A DNA stretch of 64,000 nt from Neoconidiobolus thromboides FSU 785 (lineage: Eukaryota > Entomophthoromycota > Entomophthoromycetes > Entomophthorales > Neoconidiobolaceae): the NCBI GenBank assembly GCA_025603075.1, contig MU626279.1, positions 39,952 through 103,951 on the forward strand, in the 5' to 3' direction. Positions within the stretch are counted from its first letter, which is position 1. Each line of letters opens with the position of its first letter. The notes under the pieces are model-generated. The model did no database searches, was not told the DNA's origin, and worked only from the letters and a program-made list of their open reading frames with translations. Below, piece after piece: positions 58,614 to 64,000 of the stretch. Position numbers and translations under genes: made by a program.

Positions 58614-60075
58614 TGGTCACTCATTCTGGAATCCAAGGTAGTGTTGAGTAGGAGCAATAGATAAATGTTTAATATTTAATATTTATTAGTTGCAGATAAA
58701 TTAATTGAAGCCTTAAACGAACCTTATCAAGTTATTGTTGCAAAAATAAGTGAGGTGGAATCTGAAGAGACAAGTAATAAAGAGTTAAAAGTAACTTTAG
58801 AATATGTAAAAAATGAACAAGAAGATAAAAAAAGTAAGCTAATAAACAAATATATTAAGTCAAGACAATTAAGTTTAAAAAAAGTTAATTTTGACGAGTT
58901 TAGTTATTTAAAAGGAAAAGAATGTTTCTATTTATTTATTAAGCTAAACCAACTCAATTATTCTTTTTTTGTTAACTTTATTAATGAGGAGTGTATGGTA
59001 TGTTGAATTTATTAGTAACAAGACCACTTTTTTAATTTTGCATTTTATTTAGGTTCGAGAGAAAATGTTGTATGCTTCAACACAAAGTAACTTACTTAAA
59101 GAAATAGGTGAAAATAGGTTCGACATCAAATTGAGATTAAGTGAAAAGGTAAGTTATTTAATTTATGTCATACATTTTATTAATCATTATAACAAAAGGA
59201 AGAGCTAAACTATTCCAGTTTAGTTAGTTATACCAAAAATGAGGAAGAAAATAGTAATGAGAGTACTACCAAAGAAGTAACTTTATTTTTATATTTAAGA
59301 TATGATATAGCTTATAAATTTATACTAGTTAATTACTAACTTTGTTGATACTACTACTAAAAATGTATTAAGTAAGTTTGAAGTAAAATATGATATAGAG
59401 GTAGAAAAAGGGATTCAAAGCTATATTGATAAATCTGTTTTTTGGTTTTTCTTGGTACTATTTTGTTTTATAAGAATAAAAATTATATTTATTTATATGC
59501 TTACTAACATATCAAATAACTGACAGAGTATCAATCCTAATGATGAAGCTATTCACTGTTCGATACCAGAAGACAGTGTCATTTTAGATGTCACTAATTT
59601 AATTTATTTATTTCCAACAGATACACCAAGTTATGTCGTTTATAAATATCAATTAAATGAAACTTTTTACAATGGTAATTTTAATATAAAATATTGATTA
59701 TTTTTAATTTTTAATTTAAGTGTTTATTTACTCATGCCCAAGTAAAAGTTTACTTAAAGACAAAATGTTATATTCGTCCACACGTAATGCCATTGTTAAT
59801 AAGTTAAATCAACACGGCATAAAGTTAGATATTAAGGTAATCTAGCTTGTAGCTAATAGTAATTGAAAGTGATATTTTGTTTATAGATTGAAATTGATGA
59901 TCCTTATGAATTAAATGAAAATGAAATTAAAGAGCGTATCCCAAAACAAAAGGAAGAAGATATCACAGCCACTACTAATTTTATTAGTGATACCCCTAAG
60001 TTTCAAGTTCAAAAGCCAGAATCAAAAAGTGGAACTGGCCCAAGGCCACGCTCTAGAAAACCTAAAAATCTTTGA
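58614..60075 (+). CDS. TWF1: Twinfilin (two ADF-H domains), eight exons
   Basis: Exons 58614-58638, 58690-58997, 59053-59148, 59199-59276, 59329-59454, 59527-59674, 59721-59836 and 59887-60075 give 361 aa, close to the usual ~350. The start MVTHSGIQ leads into the first ADF-H domain. EECMVREKMLYASTQSNLL ends domain 1, and the parallel VFIYSCPSKSLLKDKMLYSSTRNAI ends domain 2, the diagnostic duplicated pattern. The C-terminal tail is basic and ends PRPRSRKPKNL. Twinfilin binds actin monomers and capping protein and slows filament assembly. The middle (exons 4-6) is the least conserved part. Confidence 0.88.
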
Positions 60076-61473
60076 AGTTAAGTTTTATTATTATTGTTTT
60101 CTATAACCTACCAAAAAATAAAACAAACTAGTTAATTTTTATTACTACAATAACTAATTATTAAACCATTAAATCATGTATAAGGCTTCGAGCTATTTAT
60201 TAAATGATGAAAATGTTGTTTATATTTTATGTTTTAAAGTATATAGTTGATTTGTATTAATAAGTTTTCGCTATATAACTAATGAAGTTTTATATTTTGG
60301 AATAAATTGAATGATATCACAAAACACAAAAGAATAATAGTTTGATAGAGCTAGAGCTGAACAATATAATAGATTGTCAATGGTTTTTTGTAACGTCATT
60401 TGATCTTTTATAGTGTAAATTTCTGTGTCTGTGTATAAGTGTTAGTGGCTATAATAAAACTGATATTTAAAAGATATATTAAATATGACATAAAAGTTAA
60501 TATCGGAAAATAGATAAATTTATTTGGAATATCTCTAAAATAACAGTTATCTGTTCGGTGCTTGGAAAAGTAACCTTGAATGTTTTTTCTGGGTCTTGGC
60601 TTTATATTTCTAATAACTATAGATTCTACAATGATTTCTTTGTAAGGAGTTTTTTTATTCCTACATAAATAAGCGTATTACTAATATTTTCGGCCAATGA
60701 GTATTTTAGAGAAAAACAACAGCTTACCATACATTAAAACTCCAATTTTGAATCACCTAATTAAACTAATGTTGTATAAAAAATACTTCATGTTAACATG
60801 AGCATAGGTGTCAGATTTGGGTTTTATCAAGAAACAAATGATCATTAAAATTAGATACTATTAATTCAATTTGAACATATAATTGAGTGGAAAATAATGG
60901 ACCTATGTGACTTTTCAATTGTTAGAATTTATAATTCGTAAAAATAGTGACAACTAATCAAACATTTAAATTCACATTATTTATACTCAATTAATAGTCT
61001 CTATTAAAACTTGCACCAGCTGTTAGGAGGTTGAATGTATCTATTATCTTGTACTTAGTTATATGGGAGTGTTTTTTTGATTTCATTACTTTTTCTATTT
61101 TTTAAGCACTATTTAAGCGGAAAATTTGATAGTAAAATTCTTGAATACAAAAATACATCCTCATATGTTTAAATCGAATTAGTAGTAACTGATTAAAATA
61201 GCATAAATTAACATATTAAATTTTATTTTACCATTAGAAATGTACGTAAAATTCCTTTTTAAATGTTGATGCTAGTTTAAGGGGTCGATAAGCTAAGGCG
61301 GCATTTTACTATAAGGTTTCAATTTTAAGTTACCCCGTTTTATTACATAAACTAAGGATCATAATGATCATATTTTGACATCGGGTAAAGATAAACAATT
61401 AAATTCCGGCTGATGTTATCATAACTACCTATAGTATATAAATCAATAAATAAGATAATCATCAAACAATCAA
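60076..61473. other. Intergenic region with MITE copy J
   Basis: Between twinfilin and the P450 gene. Holds one MITE near the right end. Around 60544-60665 a frame of about 36 codons is open, then broken; not supported as a gene. Confidence 0.5.
61064..61163 (-). mobile_element. MITE copy J (reverse)
   Basis: Left end TGGGAGTG, right end ACATCCTCA, TA on both flanks, core matches copies G and H. Confidence 0.8.
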
Positions 61474-63042
61474 ATGTTATATTTATTTTTATTTTTATTG
61501 CCAGTATTGACCTATGGTCTTTATAGCATTTTTTATGTACCAAAGCGTTACCAACACTTAAAAAGAACTTCATTCTTAAATTTTATAACTACCATATATA
61601 GCAAAGTATCGATAGTTGAAAGGTTTGAGAGTGTTTATCGACCAAATTTAAACAAGCAAGGTTATTCACTTCTTTGGCAACCAAGAGCATGGAATCTAGT
61701 TGTAACCGAGTACAAGATAATTAAGGAGATCGTTTTAAACACTGACACATTTCATAAGAAACCAGAATCTCAACGCGATTATGGTCAATTAGGTTTTAAG
61801 CTTTTTGGAAAATCAAATATTGTCTCTTCAGATAAAGAAGAATGGAAACACCACCGTAAAGCTATTAATCCAGCATTTAAAAAATCATGGAACAATGATA
61901 TCTTTTCTCAAAGTGGGTATGAGCTTATTGATAAAATTGAATCTAGAAATGGGGAGCCTACGGTTATGCACTCTATGTTTCAACAATTAACTTTAGATGT
62001 TTTAGGGCGTGGCTTATTTAGCTATGATTTTTTTGCCTTAAAAAATGGGGATAAAGATTTAAATTTGCTATATTACAAGGATGCCATGAAGGGGATATTT
62101 AACCCGATTTACTTTATTTTCCCTTTCTTAGATTTTATAGCACCAAAAGTATTACGTTCACGTAAATTGACTCATGAAAAAAGTCAACATTTTAAAGAGT
62201 TCTTGGAAGGCATTATTGATGGTAAAAGAAGAGAAGTTGAATCTGGCGTAGTAAAAGACGATATTGTATCTTTAATGGTTCGTGATTCTATCGAAAATGA
62301 AGCAGATGGATTAACAAATGAAGAAATTTTCCACAACTTAACTGTTTTCTTTATTGCTGGTCATGACACTACTGCCAACACCCTTACCTCTACCTTGTAT
62401 TTTTTAGCCAAACACCAAGTAAGTAAATCTTATTGTAATGGTTATAAATATTAATTTTTTAATAGGATATCCAAGATAAAGCCCGTCAAGAAGTTTTAGC
62501 TACTTTAGGAGATTCAAAAGAAGTCAAAGCCCCAACCAATGACCAACAGAAGGAACTAGACTATCTTACTTGTATTATTAAAGAAAGCATGCGTATATCT
62601 CCAACTGTGAATATGCTAAGAAGATTTGCTGCTAAAGATGTGACTTTAAGTGATGGGACTCAAGTAAAAAAGGGCGATATGGCTAGTTTAATGGTATATT
62701 TCCATCATCGAAATCCTGAATATTTCCCAGAGCCTGAGAAATTTAACCCAGATAGATTTAAGGATCCTCATGGTACAGCATCAAATGTATGGATGCCTTT
62801 TGGTATGGGAACAAGGATATGTAAGCTTTAAATTTTTGTTATGTATTCAAATATTAAAATAGCTTTTAGGTGTTGGATTAAACTTTTCCTTAATTGAACA
62901 GAAAGTCATACTTTCAATGTTACTACAGAAATACATCATTCGTCTAGGTCCTAATTGTAAACAATGGAGCAATCCTAAATATAACTCTACCGGGTTTTTA
63001 CATGTGGAGAACGCTGATATATCATTTACTCCAAGAATTTGA
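61474..63042 (+). CDS. Cytochrome P450 (three exons)
   Basis: Exons 61474-62418, 62466-62820 and 62870-63042 give 490 aa. An N-terminal membrane anchor (about 1-20) is followed by the I-helix AGHDTTANT (Ala295 on), KESMR (ExxR), FNPDRF and the heme loop PFGMGTRICVG. The heme-ligand Cys434 codon is itself split by the second intron, and the full motif appears only after splicing. Monooxygenase anchored in the ER; substrate unknown. WKHHRKAINPAF and the shape resemble CYP4/CYP5-like enzymes (fatty acid or xenobiotic hydroxylases), but I do not assign a subfamily. Confidence 0.93.
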
Positions 63043-63755
63043 TTTTTCTATTTTCGATTAAATAGCTTATAAGTTATCTTATGGTTTTAAAATAAATTGC
63101 TTTTTAAACCTAATGCACACACTAATCATTGGAAATGATATATAGTTGTATTTTTAAATATTAGTCTCCATAGAGAGTAATTTATAGTCGTTTTAAAATG
63201 TTCAATAGCAAGCATAAGCTTGTTTGCGAATATTAGAGTATAAAAGCTATATATGAAATTATTTAGCTATATTGAATACTAACATTTCTTAAAAATGTTT
63301 ATCCTTATTTTAGATTAGATCAGATTAGATTAGTTATTAGCTTGTCTGAATAATGTGTAATTATCGCAATATGCAGACTCACTATCAGCATAAAAGTCAC
63401 TATTTCCAGAATTACTATAGTTTAGTTAAAAGTATTTTAAAATAATGCTACTAATAAATTAAAAAATTTGTCAACTCAAACCTTTATAGTTTTAACAAAA
63501 TAATGGAAATTGTAGAAGCTAACTTCATAATATAAGCTTTAAAAAATATATAATCATATGAATTTATGTCAATTTTTATAATCTTAGTTAAATTAGATAG
63601 TAATATTTATATAACAATTTAAAAATAAATAAACAATGAAAAATATTGTTTTAGAATTGAAACTCGGTTGAATTTACTATAGGTTTTGTCAGGTTTGTTC
63701 CGAAGTTAGTTGCATTAAAATAAATATTTATAACCAAATGGCATGATAACTAAAA
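63043..63755. other. Intergenic spacer
   Basis: A+T-rich; no gene or repeat recognised before the tRNA-Ala. Confidence 0.5.
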
Positions 63756-63828
63756 GGGGAACTAGCTCAGATGGTAGAGCGCTCGCTTAGCATGCGAGAG
63801 GCACCGGGATCGATGCCCGGGTTCTCCA
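63756..63828 (+). tRNA. tRNA-Ala (AGC)
   Basis: 73-nt cloverleaf: acceptor GGGGAAC paired with GTTCTCC (one G-U), D arm AGCTCAGATGGTAGAGC, anticodon stem CTCGC/GCGAG with loop TTAGCAT (anticodon AGC), and T arm with loop sequence GATCGATGC. No intron. Confidence 0.97.
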
Positions 63829-64000
63829 TAAAACCATATCTTTACCTTTTTATATAAAGGTTATAAAATAAACAATGATATTTAAAAATATTTAAATTGA
63901 CTTCATTTTTTTATAAAATTTTGCTAAGAAATATTTATTATTAACTGCTTTATAACCAACAATTAAAGATTTGCTATCAATTGAATAAATCATTTTAATG

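Noticed and set aside
1..64000. Reassigned stop codons (TAA/TAG as Gln)
   Set aside because: All well-supported genes end on TAA, TAG or TGA at the expected place and use CAA for Gln; only spacer frames show internal TAA/TAG.
1..64000. CRISPR arrays, prophage, operon-like clusters
   Set aside because: None seen; direct repeats found are microsatellites, protein-internal repeats or MITEs, and gene structure is eukaryotic.

Overview
The window looks like a gene-rich stretch of a very A+T-rich fungal nuclear genome. Almost every gene has a clear fungal counterpart: IKS1, ERD1, Gtr2, a GH72 glucanosyltransferase with a C-terminal cysteine-rich domain, GH17, DUF2015 and tyrosinase. Most genes are cut by short GT-AG introns, typically 40-60 nt, with some longer. 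The combination of extreme A+T content, short introns, a secreted tyrosinase and a bacterial-type (thermoalkalophilic) lipase fits an early-diverging, Entomophthorales/Conidiobolus-like fungus. The lineage is inference; fungus is well supported.

Layout. 0-0.8 kb: end of a rhodanese and a DJ-1 gene. 0.8-7.3 kb: gene-poor, with one small membrane-protein gene, a tRNA-Cys, MITEs and decayed coding remnants. 7.4-20.6 kb: a GON4L-like SANT protein, SDHAF3, a fatty-acid elongase, IKS1 kinase divergent from BolA, a T1-type lipase, a second identical tRNA-Cys in opposite orientation, and a small secreted protein. 20.7-32.5 kb: tyrosinase, a DUF2306 membrane protein, a Ser/Thr-repeat wall-type protein, an ERD1-like EXS protein, cyclin C and GH17. 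33-45 kb: ERO1, VPS37 divergent from GTR2, a GH72 enzyme, a ceramidase-like CREST protein and a DUF2015 protein. 46-54 kb: clathrin heavy chain divergent from mitochondrial uS8, then RPL34. 54-57 kb: a MITE-rich gap. 57-64 kb: a membrane protein, TIM21 divergent from twinfilin, a P450 and a tRNA-Ala.

Many genes had to be rebuilt by joining exons: BolA, cyclin C, TIM21, twinfilin, ERO1, IKS1, VPS37 and GTR2. In each model the phases close exactly at every junction. Themes: secretory and endosomal traffic (clathrin, ERO1, ERD1, VPS37, GTR2), cell wall (GH17, GH72, Ser/Thr-rich protein), mitochondrion (SDHAF3, TIM21, uS8m, BolA) and lipids (ELO, lipase, ceramidase-like).

I found no operon-like, CRISPR or phage-like system. 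The most unusual content is non-genic: a ~100-bp MITE family with at least nine recognisable copies, and several reading frames that look coding but are riddled with in-frame stops.
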